Of a stretch of DNA of 7,579 nt, positions 1-5,566 are shown piece by piece. Positions within the stretch are counted from its first letter, which is position 1. The number at the start of each line of letters is the position of its first letter. Under the pieces are notes generated by a model. That model worked only from the letters and a program-made list of their open reading frames with translations, did not search any database and was not told the DNA's origin. The translations under genes were made by a program, and so were the position numbers. The stretch lies in contig JARYMR010000073.1 in the NCBI GenBank assembly GCA_029907045.1, positions 1-7,579 of the forward strand. The letters run 5' to 3'. Origin of the DNA: Candidatus Bathyarchaeota archaeon. GTDB taxonomy: Archaea; Thermoproteota; Bathyarchaeia; Bathyarchaeales; UBA233.

Positions 1-857
1 AACCTGAAAAATGTCCCATTTGTGGTGGCGAAAAATTTGAGGTAAACGCTTGGCCTTGCGAAAATTGCTTGGCTTCTGCAAGGGCCGAAACCATGAAACT
101 TTTGGACATGCTGATGCAAGATTTTGGTTTTTCTGAAAAGGAGTTACATGTATTTTTTTCTGGGCACCGCGGCTATCACATCCATGTGGAGAATGAAACT
201 GTTAAAAGTTTAGATGCTGTTGCCCGTAAAGAAATAGTTGATTACGTGTGTGGTTTAGGGTTTGACGTTGTTCTTCAAGGTTTAGGTAGAGAGGGCTCAC
301 ATGCTTTTGAAAATTTAAAATTAAACAGTTCTGGATGGCGTGGAAGAGTTGCCAGAGGCGTTTATGATTTTATTCTCAATGCCAGCCTTGAGGATTACAA
401 GAATTTAGGAGTGAAGGGAAACGTTGCCGCAGCTATAATGAAGAACAAAGACATGCTTTTAAAAAAGCTAAGCGATGCAAATGCTTATAGCACCGCCAAA
501 GGAGTGGGCTATGAAACTTTGAAGAAAATTGCTGAATTCTGTGCAAAATCACAAGCAGCTCAAGTAGACACGGTTGTAACAACAGACATCCATCGTTTAA
601 TAAGGTTAGCTAACACTTTACATGGTAAAACAGGTTTAAAAAAAGTTGAGGTACCAATTCCCAAAATAGAAGACTTTGACCCCTTTGAAAGTGCATTAGC
701 CTTTAAAAAAGGAACGGCAACTGTTTTGGTTTGGGATGCGCCAAAGTTTAAAATTGGCGGTGAAGTTTTTGGTCCATATAAAAATCAAAGAGTTGAGTTG
801 CCTATGGCTGCGGCTGTTCTGCTTGTATGTAAGGGTAGGGCGGAGGTTGTAGAATAA
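1..857 (+). CDS. priS: DNA primase catalytic (small) subunit PriS, 5'-truncated by window edge
   Basis: Small catalytic subunit of the archaeo-eukaryotic primase, which makes primers with PriL at the replication fork. The reading frame is open from base 3, with 284 visible residues, so the true start lies outside the window; the TTG at 69 is internal. Numbering from base 3, a zinc-binding stem shows as Cys4-x2-Cys7 and Cys19-x2-Cys22. Primase motif SGHRGYHIHV is at 53-62. The third catalytic aspartate (Asp195) begins the D-x2-R-x2-R segment, followed by HGKTGL at 207-212. The first catalytic DxD motif should lie upstream and is not visible. Family members are usually about 330-400 residues, so roughly 50-120 are missing. 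The last 40 residues resemble the GINS B-domain. The TAA stop directly abuts the ATG of the GINS gene, so the two are co-transcribed. Identification is secure. Confidence 0.95.
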   Translation, partial: PEKCPICGGEKFEVNAWPCENCLASARAETMKLLDMLMQDFGFSEKELHVFFSGHRGYHIHVENETVKSLDAVARKEIVDYVCGLGFDVVLQGLGREGSHAFENLKLNSSGWRGRVARGVYDFILNASLEDYKNLGVKGNVAAAIMKNKDMLLKKLSDANAYSTAKGVGYETLKKIAEFCAKSQAAQVDTVVTTDIHRLIRLANTLHGKTGLKKVEVPIPKIEDFDPFESALAFKKGTATVLVWDAPKFKIGGEVFGPYKNQRVELPMAAAVLLVCKGRAEVVE

Positions 858-1409
858 ATGTATAGTGAGTTATATGAAGTTTGGAAAGATGAACTTGAAA
901 ATGTTGAACTTGTAAAGCTTTCTGATGATTTTTACTTGAGAGTCGCTGAATATTTAAAGAGGGTTAGAGAAGAAAGTCGAATGCTTGATAAAAGAACGGT
1001 GAAGGCGAATCTTCTCAAGAAAGAATGGCAAAATGTTAAACGCATGCTTCGTGAATTGACTCAAGCACGTTACAAAAAGCTGGTTAAAAAATTGGCTAAG
1101 GGTGAAAAAATACCATTAGATGCTTTAACAATGGAGGAAAAGAAAGTTTTTACAGGTGTTTCATCTTTTGCAGATGCATATCTAAACTTCGCTAAAAGCC
1201 TTATTCAAGGACAATTTTTGAAAGTCGAAATGGAAAAGAAACATAAGGTTGTTGTTTTACGTTTTCTTAAGGATGTACCAGCAATAATCGGTTCAGACAT
1301 GAAAACCTATGGACCATTCAAAACTGAAGATATCGCATCATTACCCGCAGAGAATGCCAAAATATTAGTTAAACAAGGTTTGGCTGAGAAAGTTGAGGTA
1401 TCTTCTTGA
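858..1409 (+). CDS. GINS complex subunit, Gins51 type (A-domain then B-domain)
   Basis: Subunit of the archaeal GINS complex, which bridges MCM helicase and the Cdc45/RecJ-like factor in the replicative CMG-like assembly. The 183-residue product has a helical N-terminal A-domain (about 1-115) rich in Lys/Arg/Glu. A small beta-rich B-domain (about 130-181) follows, with a D-x-P turn at 139-141, YGPF at 151-154, SLP at 161-163 and GLAE at 174-177. The A-then-B order is that of Sld5/Psf1 and archaeal Gins51 (Gins15), not Gins23. ATG 858 touches the primase stop codon, and GGAGGT at 842-847 is a strong SD. Adjacency to priS is the known genomic position of Gins51 in many archaea. The last 41 bases overlap the opposing methyltransferase gene. 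The family call is firm; the subtype rests on domain order and neighbour. Confidence 0.88.
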   Translation: MYSELYEVWKDELENVELVKLSDDFYLRVAEYLKRVREESRMLDKRTVKANLLKKEWQNVKRMLRELTQARYKKLVKKLAKGEKIPLDALTMEEKKVFTGVSSFADAYLNFAKSLIQGQFLKVEMEKKHKVVVLRFLKDVPAIIGSDMKTYGPFKTEDIASLPAENAKILVKQGLAEKVEVSS

Positions 1410-2166
1410 TTTTAAAGAACCAAGAACCGCCTAGGAGTTTTAGATATTTTCTTTTTCCACAATAAGTTGAAAGGCTATCTCCAATTTTGCAGAGGATTTT
1501 GGCTAAGAATCCTCTGCACCAAACGATTTTTCGCCTATTAAACGTATAAATTGTTTTGATTATTGGTAGGATAAGCGAACCCACAAATCGTGCAGTATTA
1601 AATGATTGCAGCTCAAAACCCGTAGTGGTAATGAGAGATTTAACTTGTGTTTCAGAGTATTCTCTGTGAAATGGGAAGATATTATATTTTTTAATAAAGA
1701 AGTCTGAAAGCTTATTTTGAAGATGATACATTCCTGGCGCGTCTAAAACCGCTATACCATTGTTATTCAAGACCTTCCAGATTTCCCCTAAAACTTTCTT
1801 TTCGTCAACTACATGTTCCAGAACCGCAGTACATGCTACACGATCAAAACATCCATTTATAAATGGTAAAGAGGAGGCTTCCGCAAGAACAAATGTGCAT
1901 TGTTTAGCCCTTTTAAGATCGTCGCGGTTTAAATCTATACCAACACACTCAAGCTTCTTATGGGCCTCAGATATCAATTTAAGAAGATGTCCTTGTCCAC
2001 AACCAACATCAAGAACGTTTTTAGCCATAACCAGGTCAAGATTTTCCATGGCTTTTTTCTTCGTCTCGTAATAGGTATGCTTAAAAATGTAATTCAATGA
2101 GAACAAAAAATCAATGTCCTCAAACTTGGCCTCTCTATAAAACTTTTCAGTTGAATCGTATGTCAT
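1369..2166 (-). CDS. Class I SAM-dependent methyltransferase
   Basis: Predicted soluble methyltransferase of 265 residues; the substrate is unknown. The Rossmann core shows motif I VLDVGCGQGH at 51-60 and the acidic ribose-binding end of strand two, GIDLN, at 76-80. A pre-motif ASSLPF is at 97-102, and strand four FDRVACTAVLEHV at 107-119 is typical of the Methyltransf_11 group. HREYS at 167-171 is common in that group near the substrate region. The C-terminal third (about 195-265) is basic and hydrophobic, which could fit a membrane-associated or lipid-like substrate; this is inference. The ATG overlaps the 3' end of the archaeosortase gene by 20 bases and has a good SD (AAAGGAG, complement of 2176-2182), so the two are translationally linked. 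The gene's 3' end runs 41 bases into the GINS gene on the other strand. Confidence 0.85.
   Translation of the reverse strand: MTYDSTEKFYREAKFEDIDFLFSLNYIFKHTYYETKKKAMENLDLVMAKNVLDVGCGQGHLLKLISEAHKKLECVGIDLNRDDLKRAKQCTFVLAEASSLPFINGCFDRVACTAVLEHVVDEKKVLGEIWKVLNNNGIAVLDAPGMYHLQNKLSDFFIKKYNIFPFHREYSETQVKSLITTTGFELQSFNTARFVGSLILPIIKTIYTFNRRKIVWCRGFLAKILCKIGDSLSTYCGKRKYLKLLGGSWFFKIKKIPQLSQPNLV
1447..1456 (+). terminator. Possible T-tract terminator for the priS-GINS operon
   Basis: The run TTTTCTTTTT lies 38 bases past the GINS stop on the plus strand. Archaeal RNA polymerase terminates at T-rich tracts, so this is a candidate 3' end. It sits inside the opposing methyltransferase gene, and no hairpin is evident. 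Confidence 0.3.
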
Positions 2167-3196
2167 TTTTGGAGTCTCCTTTGCTTTTTATTTTTCTCCA
2201 AAGAATTTGGGTTCCCATTATTAGTAACGGATATATTACAATCCAGACTATGGAATACAGGGAGCCATAGTAATTGTGAAACCGCCACCATTGAGGAGAA
2301 CCAACACCGTAATCTATTCCTATTATAAAAATTGTAACGATTCTAAGAACATTGATGAAATAGGTTATGGCTGCACCAATTATAAAATAAATTGTTCTTT
2401 GTCTCCATGGAATACCGCTGTCTTTTAAGAATAGAAGAATTGTAACAGAATATATTAGAAGGCTGTCGATGCCAGAACACGACCAGGCTATGCCCGCTTT
2501 AGCCTCACCATTCTGATTCCAAACTTTTAAGACAGGGGTTCCTAAGAAGGGTTCCTCCCACTCAACTTGATAACCCATTAGGTTAAGAACAATTGCTGCA
2601 AGCGTGGCTGTTGTCGGAACAAGTATTTGAAAAGGCGTGAACGCCCCATAAGGATATAAACAGTCAACTGCGTATATTAAACCGATTATTCCCAAGAAAA
2701 TTGCGGAAATTGAATGAATTGCTAAGCCTTCGCGTCCATAGGCTAACAGAAGCGTTAAGACAAAAATTATGGTGAATACCAAATATTCTGTTGAAAGTGG
2801 AATTTCATGTGCACGGGGGATGTTGTTTTTTACGGCAAAATCCACAATTGCAGTGTTTAGTCCATAATAGTTAGCAGTAACGACATAGGCTGTGGGAAGT
2901 AGTAATAGAATAATAAATGCTATGTTTCTTATAGACTTTAGCTTGTTCAGTTTGTTTACTCGGATTTTTTCCCAACCTAATACAAGTTCTATGAAAATTA
3001 ACCATGCGAAGAAAAGGTAGTAAGTTCTGCCTTTCCAAGTGACCTCATAAGATTGTGGATAAAGTGAATATAAGATGAAAAATGGTATGATAAATGCGAG
3101 GATAAGCAAGATACTTGTTAAAATACCAATGTTTTTCTTAAGTGTTTGTGTGAGGTTTAAGAGTTTGTTTTTGATGTTTTGTATTATGCTTGCCAT
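2147..3196 (-). CDS. Archaeosortase/exosortase-family membrane transpeptidase
   Basis: Integral-membrane cysteine protease-transpeptidase of the exosortase/archaeosortase family. The family processes C-terminal sorting signals of surface proteins and can hand them to a lipid. The protein has 349 residues with about nine hydrophobic segments (roughly 25-46, 59-75, 92-110, 137-152, 155-178, 186-207, 240-258, 268-293, 312-332). The family triad is visible: Cys240 in AWSCSGID, Arg285 in NVLRI and His307 in RFHNYYG, each at the outer edge of a C-terminal helix as expected. Haloarchaeal ArtA is reported to use Arg in the third position; this protein has His, as exosortases do. ATG 3194-3196 is preceded by AAGGA. 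The gene is divergent from the ribosomal operon and overlaps the methyltransferase downstream. No substrate with a recognisable C-terminal sorting signal is in the window. The subfamily cannot be assigned by eye. Confidence 0.88.
   Translation of the reverse strand: MASIIQNIKNKLLNLTQTLKKNIGILTSILLILAFIIPFFILYSLYPQSYEVTWKGRTYYLFFAWLIFIELVLGWEKIRVNKLNKLKSIRNIAFIILLLLPTAYVVTANYYGLNTAIVDFAVKNNIPRAHEIPLSTEYLVFTIIFVLTLLLAYGREGLAIHSISAIFLGIIGLIYAVDCLYPYGAFTPFQILVPTTATLAAIVLNLMGYQVEWEEPFLGTPVLKVWNQNGEAKAGIAWSCSGIDSLLIYSVTILLFLKDSGIPWRQRTIYFIIGAAITYFINVLRIVTIFIIGIDYGVGSPQWWRFHNYYGSLYSIVWIVIYPLLIMGTQILWRKIKSKGDSKNDIRFN
2176..2182 (-). promoter_or_regulatory. Shine-Dalgarno site of the methyltransferase
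   Basis: Read on the minus strand, AAAGGAG lies 9 bases before the methyltransferase ATG, inside the end of the archaeosortase coding sequence. It supports the chosen start and coupled translation of the two genes. Confidence 0.7.
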
Positions 3197-3330
3197 TTAA
3201 TCCTTTCCATGCTCAGTAATTTACGATTGTAATTATCTAACAATGATTTAAGCTATAACATCACTTAAGTGTTCTGAAAGATGGCGAAAAAGTATAAGTG
3301 TATGTGTGTTTTCTGTATGCAAAGCTGGGC
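3197..3330. promoter_or_regulatory. Divergent intergenic promoter region (archaeosortase / rpl44e)
   Basis: This 134-base gap separates the archaeosortase start (minus) from the L44e start (plus) and must carry both promoters. A perfect 10-base palindrome CACTTAAGTG lies at 3262-3271. A minus-strand TATA-like CTTAAATC is readable around 3246-3253; it would put the archaeosortase transcript start near 3222. No ORF or RNA gene is evident here. Confidence 0.5.
3286..3298 (+). promoter_or_regulatory. Candidate BRE/TATA box of the rpl44e-PAC2 operon
   Basis: The plus strand reads CGAAAAAGTATAAG, a purine-rich BRE-like stretch followed by a TATA-like AGTATAAG. Starting about 26 bases downstream would put the transcript start near 3320, giving a leader of about 10 bases before GTG 3331. 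That short leader agrees with the lack of an SD in front of L44e. Predicted by eye only. Confidence 0.45.
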
Positions 3331-3615
3331 GTGTCTGAATTGAATGTGCCGAAGGAGATTAGAACTTACTGTCCTAAATGTAAAGCCCATCAGCTTCATG
3401 CGGTCACTCTTTACAAGGCTGGGAAACGTAGGGCTTTGGCTAAGGGTGAGCGTCATCATGAGCGGGAGAAGAAGGGTTATGGTGGGCAGAAGTATCCTCT
3501 TCAGAGGGAATTTTCAAAGACCACTAAGAAGCAAACTTTGAAGCTGAAGTGTAAGGTTTGTGGTTATACACGGCATAAGGATGGTATACGTTTAAGAAAG
3601 TTGACTATTGAATAG
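3331..3615 (+). CDS. rpl44e: 50S ribosomal protein L44e
   Basis: Archaeal/eukaryotic large-subunit ribosomal protein (eL42 family) that binds near the E site of the ribosome. The start [12 protein letters not shown] and the GYGGQ (49-53) and KTTKK (63-67) motifs are characteristic. Zinc ribbon cysteines are Cys14-x2-Cys17 and Cys74-x2-Cys77. I chose GTG 3331, which gives 94 residues, the usual archaeal size. An in-frame open stretch reaches back to 3298, but it would add hydrophobic residues foreign to the family and overlap the TATA box. TTG 3340 and GTG 3346 are other possible starts. None has an SD, so a very short or absent leader is likely. It is the first gene of the translation operon; the S27e start lies 16 bases after its stop. 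Confidence 0.93.
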   Translation: MSELNVPKEIRTYCPKCKAHQLHAVTLYKAGKRRALAKGERHHEREKKGYGGQKYPLQREFSKTTKKQTLKLKCKVCGYTRHKDGIRLRKLTIE

Positions 3616-3621
3616 GATGAT

Positions 3622-3626
3622 GGTGA
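3622..3626 (+). promoter_or_regulatory. Shine-Dalgarno site selecting the rps27e start
   Basis: GGTGA lies 5 bases before ATG 3632 and matches the anti-SD end of archaeal 16S rRNA. It favours 3632 over the in-frame TTG 3608 and ATGs 3617 and 3620. Confidence 0.6.
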
Positions 3627-3631
3627 ATGTT

Positions 3632-3829
3632 ATGAGTGAATGGGAGAAGCTCATTCCAAAACCAAGAAGTGGTTTTCTTAGAGTAAAATGTCAAAAATGT
3701 GGCAACGAACAGTTAGTTTATAGTCATGCTGTGAACCGAGTTAATTGTAATGTATGCGGGACAGAACTTGTGGAGCCTTCGGGTGGAAAAGCAAAAATTA
3801 AAGGTGAAATTTTGGCTGTTTTCGAGTAG
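3632..3829 (+). CDS. rps27e: 30S ribosomal protein S27e
   Basis: Small zinc-binding ribosomal protein of the 30S subunit (eS27 family). With the start at 3632 the product is 65 residues, the normal archaeal length. The zinc ribbon reads Cys20-x2-Cys23 ([10 protein letters not shown]) and Cys39-x2-Cys42 (NCNVCGTEL). The tail [10 protein letters not shown] is typical of the family. The reading frame extends upstream to TTG 3608 inside rpl44e, but those extra residues (NRMMVNV) are not family-like and the SD supports 3632. It lies between L44e and aIF2 alpha, its usual archaeal context. Confidence 0.94.
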   Translation: MSEWEKLIPKPRSGFLRVKCQKCGNEQLVYSHAVNRVNCNVCGTELVEPSGGKAKIKGEILAVFE

Positions 3830-3838
3830 GGATTTGGG

Positions 3839-4627
3839 ATGGCATTTAAAAAACCTGAGTGGCCTGAAGTTGGCGATTTGGTGATAGCCACCGTGCAGTC
3901 TGTTGCTGATTATGGTGCATATGTAAATTTGGATGAATATAATAAGAAGGGTTTGCTTCATGTTTCTGAGGTGGCTTCTTCTTGGATTCGGAACATCCGA
4001 GATTTTGTTCGTGAAGGGCAAAAAGTGGTTTTGAAAGTTTTGAGAGTGGATTCTGAAAAGGGACACATTGATTTGTCTCTTAGAAGGGTTACGAAGCGAG
4101 AGAAAATTGAGAAAATTATGTCTTGGAAAAGGGAGAGAAAAGCTGAAACCTTACTTCGTAATGTTGCTGAAAAAGCTGGCATACCTTTAGAAGAGGCGTA
4201 TGAAAAGGCTGGAGCGCTCATGGAAAAAGAGTATGGTTTGTATGAGGGTTTTGAAAAAGTTGTCAAAGAGGGGATAGGGGTTCTAACAAAGATAGGGGTT
4301 CCCGAGGATCTTGCAGCAGTTATTGCCGAGATCGCGAAGGAAAGAATGCGTGTGCCCATGGTTAGAGTGAAGGGTTTGGTTGAGCTGCGTTGTATAAAGC
4401 CCAATGGCGTTAACATTATCAAAGAAGCTTTTTTAAACGCTAAAAAAGCTGAACGGTCATGGGACGCCAAAGTTCGTTTCTACGTGGTTGCCGCGCCAAA
4501 ATATTGCATTGAGGTTATGGCTGAAAATTATAAGCGTGCAGAGGCAGTTTTGCAGAAAATTGCTGAAAGTGTCGTGGCAAATGTTGTTAAAGAAGGCGGA
4601 CAAGGCGTTTTTAGAAGGGAAAAGTGA
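3839..4627 (+). CDS. Translation initiation factor 2 subunit alpha (aIF2 alpha)
   Basis: Alpha subunit of the aIF2 heterotrimer that brings initiator tRNA to the small ribosomal subunit. The 262 residues have the full three-domain layout: an S1-type OB domain (about 10-84, with GDLVIATV, YGAYV and KGHIDLSLRRV), a helical middle domain (about 88-172) and an alpha-beta C-terminal domain (about 175-258). The loop matching the regulatory Ser51 region of eukaryotic eIF2 alpha reads SEVASSWIRNIRD at 43-55; an Ala (46) seems to occupy the Ser51 position, with Ser47 and Ser48 next to it. ATG 3839 lies 9 bases after the S27e stop with only a weak GGGAT before it. The TGA stop overlaps the nop10 ATG by one base. 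No truncation is seen. Confidence 0.95.
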   Translation: MAFKKPEWPEVGDLVIATVQSVADYGAYVNLDEYNKKGLLHVSEVASSWIRNIRDFVREGQKVVLKVLRVDSEKGHIDLSLRRVTKREKIEKIMSWKRERKAETLLRNVAEKAGIPLEEAYEKAGALMEKEYGLYEGFEKVVKEGIGVLTKIGVPEDLAAVIAEIAKERMRVPMVRVKGLVELRCIKPNGVNIIKEAFLNAKKAERSWDAKVRFYVVAAPKYCIEVMAENYKRAEAVLQKIAESVVANVVKEGGQGVFRREK

Positions 4628-4812
4628 TGGTTTGGCTTTTGAGGAAATGTGAAAAATGTGGGAAATACACCTTAAAAAAAGACGCATGCCCATGCTGTGG
4701 TGGAAAGGTTCGAGTGCCTCATCCGCCGAAGTTTTCGCCTGATGATAAATATCTCGTTTATAGAATGGCTTTAAAGAAGGAGGGAGAAACGGTTGAAGGA
4801 GACGTTCATTAA
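4627..4812 (+). CDS. nop10: H/ACA ribonucleoprotein protein Nop10
   Basis: Small zinc-ribbon component of the archaeal H/ACA guide RNP (with Cbf5, Gar1 and L7Ae), which makes pseudouridines in rRNA. The 61-residue product begins MVWLLRKCEKCGKYTL. It has Cys8-x2-Cys11 and Cys21-x2-Cys24, then PHPPKFSPDDKY at 31-42, the Nop10 signature that lies on Cbf5. I prefer ATG 4627, which shares one base with the aIF2 alpha stop (TGATG), over GTG 4624. The tail beyond KKEG (50-53) is slightly longer than in many homologues, and its codons overlap the start of the next gene by 20 bases. Confidence 0.93.
   Translation: MVWLLRKCEKCGKYTLKKDACPCCGGKVRVPHPPKFSPDDKYLVYRMALKKEGETVEGDVH
4779..4783 (+). promoter_or_regulatory. 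Shine-Dalgarno site supporting a TTG start for the PAC2 gene
   Basis: GGAGG sits 9 bases before TTG 4793, within a longer AAGGAGGGAG and inside the nop10 coding region. It makes the TTG start credible; there is no early in-frame ATG. Confidence 0.7.
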
Positions 4813-5566
4813 GGAACTTGTAAAAGTTGATTTAAACAATCCAATCTTAATTGAGGGGCTTCCGGGTTTGGGGCTTGTTGGCAAAATTGCCACGCGTTAT
4901 TTGGTTAAGAGGTTGAAGGCTGAAAGGTTTGCGTATCTTTATTCTGCTCATTTTCCATATTTTGTGCTTGTTAATAAGAAGGGAAGCGTTAGGCTTTTGC
5001 GTGGAACTTTCTATTACTGGAAAAATAAAAGCGGAAAAAATGACGTTATTTTCTTCACAGGCGACAGCCAAGCGCAAACGATTGAAGGGCAATATGAAAT
5101 CTCTGATCGTATATTGGATTTTGCCAGGAAATGCAACGTAAAATTGATTGTTACTATTGGTGGTTATAGAATGGAGGCTAAGGAGAAGCCAAAAGTGGTA
5201 GCTGCAGCCACAAACATGGAGCTTCTAAATGCTGCCTTAAAAGCTGGTGCCATTGTTAGTCCCATGGGAAGCCCTATTGTTGGAACTGCCGGCTTAATCT
5301 TAGGCTTGGCTCGTTTCAAAAAAATTGATGCCCTTTGCCTTTTAGGCGAAACCCGTGGATATTTGCCAGATCCAAAAGCTGCTAAGAGTGTTTTAGAAGT
5401 GTTAAGGATATTATTGAATATTGATGTGGATTTAGCGGGTTTGGATGAGGAGATTTCTAAGGCAGAAAGTATGGTTACACGGTTGCAGAAAATCGAGGAA
5501 AAGAGGGTTTTGCAAGCTGAAGAATTAAGGAAAGAGGAAGATAAGAAAATCACTTATATTTCCTAA
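4793..5566 (+). CDS. PAC2-family protein, likely proteasome assembly chaperone
   Basis: Member of the PAC2/PbaB family (older annotations say ATP-grasp superfamily, COG2047), related to eukaryotic proteasome assembly chaperone 2. The 257 residues carry the family landmarks: a glycine-rich N-terminal loop GLPGLGLVGKIA (22-33), TIGGY (121-125), a central GSPIVGTAGLILGLA stretch (159-173), LLGETRGY (183-190) and PDPKAAKSVLEVL (192-204). A charged, probably coiled-coil tail (about 216-252) ends in ITYIS. This resembles the HbYX-type tails that dock into proteasome alpha rings, although the Tyr is third from the end rather than second. TTG 4793 is the start, overlapping nop10 by 20 bases. The stop overlaps the opposing epimerase stop by 4 bases. 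The family is sure; a chaperone role in this organism is inference. Confidence 0.88.
   Translation: MKETFIKELVKVDLNNPILIEGLPGLGLVGKIATRYLVKRLKAERFAYLYSAHFPYFVLVNKKGSVRLLRGTFYYWKNKSGKNDVIFFTGDSQAQTIEGQYEISDRILDFARKCNVKLIVTIGGYRMEAKEKPKVVAAATNMELLNAALKAGAIVSPMGSPIVGTAGLILGLARFKKIDALCLLGETRGYLPDPKAAKSVLEVLRILLNIDVDLAGLDEEISKAESMVTRLQKIEEKRVLQAEELRKEEDKKITYIS

Noticed and set aside
69..857. A complete primase gene starting at TTG 69
   Set aside because: The frame is open back to base 3 and includes two Cys-x2-Cys pairs of the PriS zinc stem, so the protein continues off the left edge.
1760..2071. Plus-strand open frame inside the methyltransferase gene
   Set aside because: It lies fully opposite the conserved SAM-binding core, has no SD and no recognisable motif.
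3298..3330. N-terminal extension of L44e from GTG 3298
   Set aside because: It would begin at the TATA box, has no SD, and adds residues not found in the family.
3958..4470. Minus-strand open frame of 170 codons inside aIF2 alpha
   Set aside because: Ser/Phe-rich shadow of a conserved gene, with no family features.
5164..5553. Minus-strand open frame of 129 codons inside the PAC2 gene
   Set aside because: Antisense shadow of a well-conserved gene, with biased composition and no plausible start signal.
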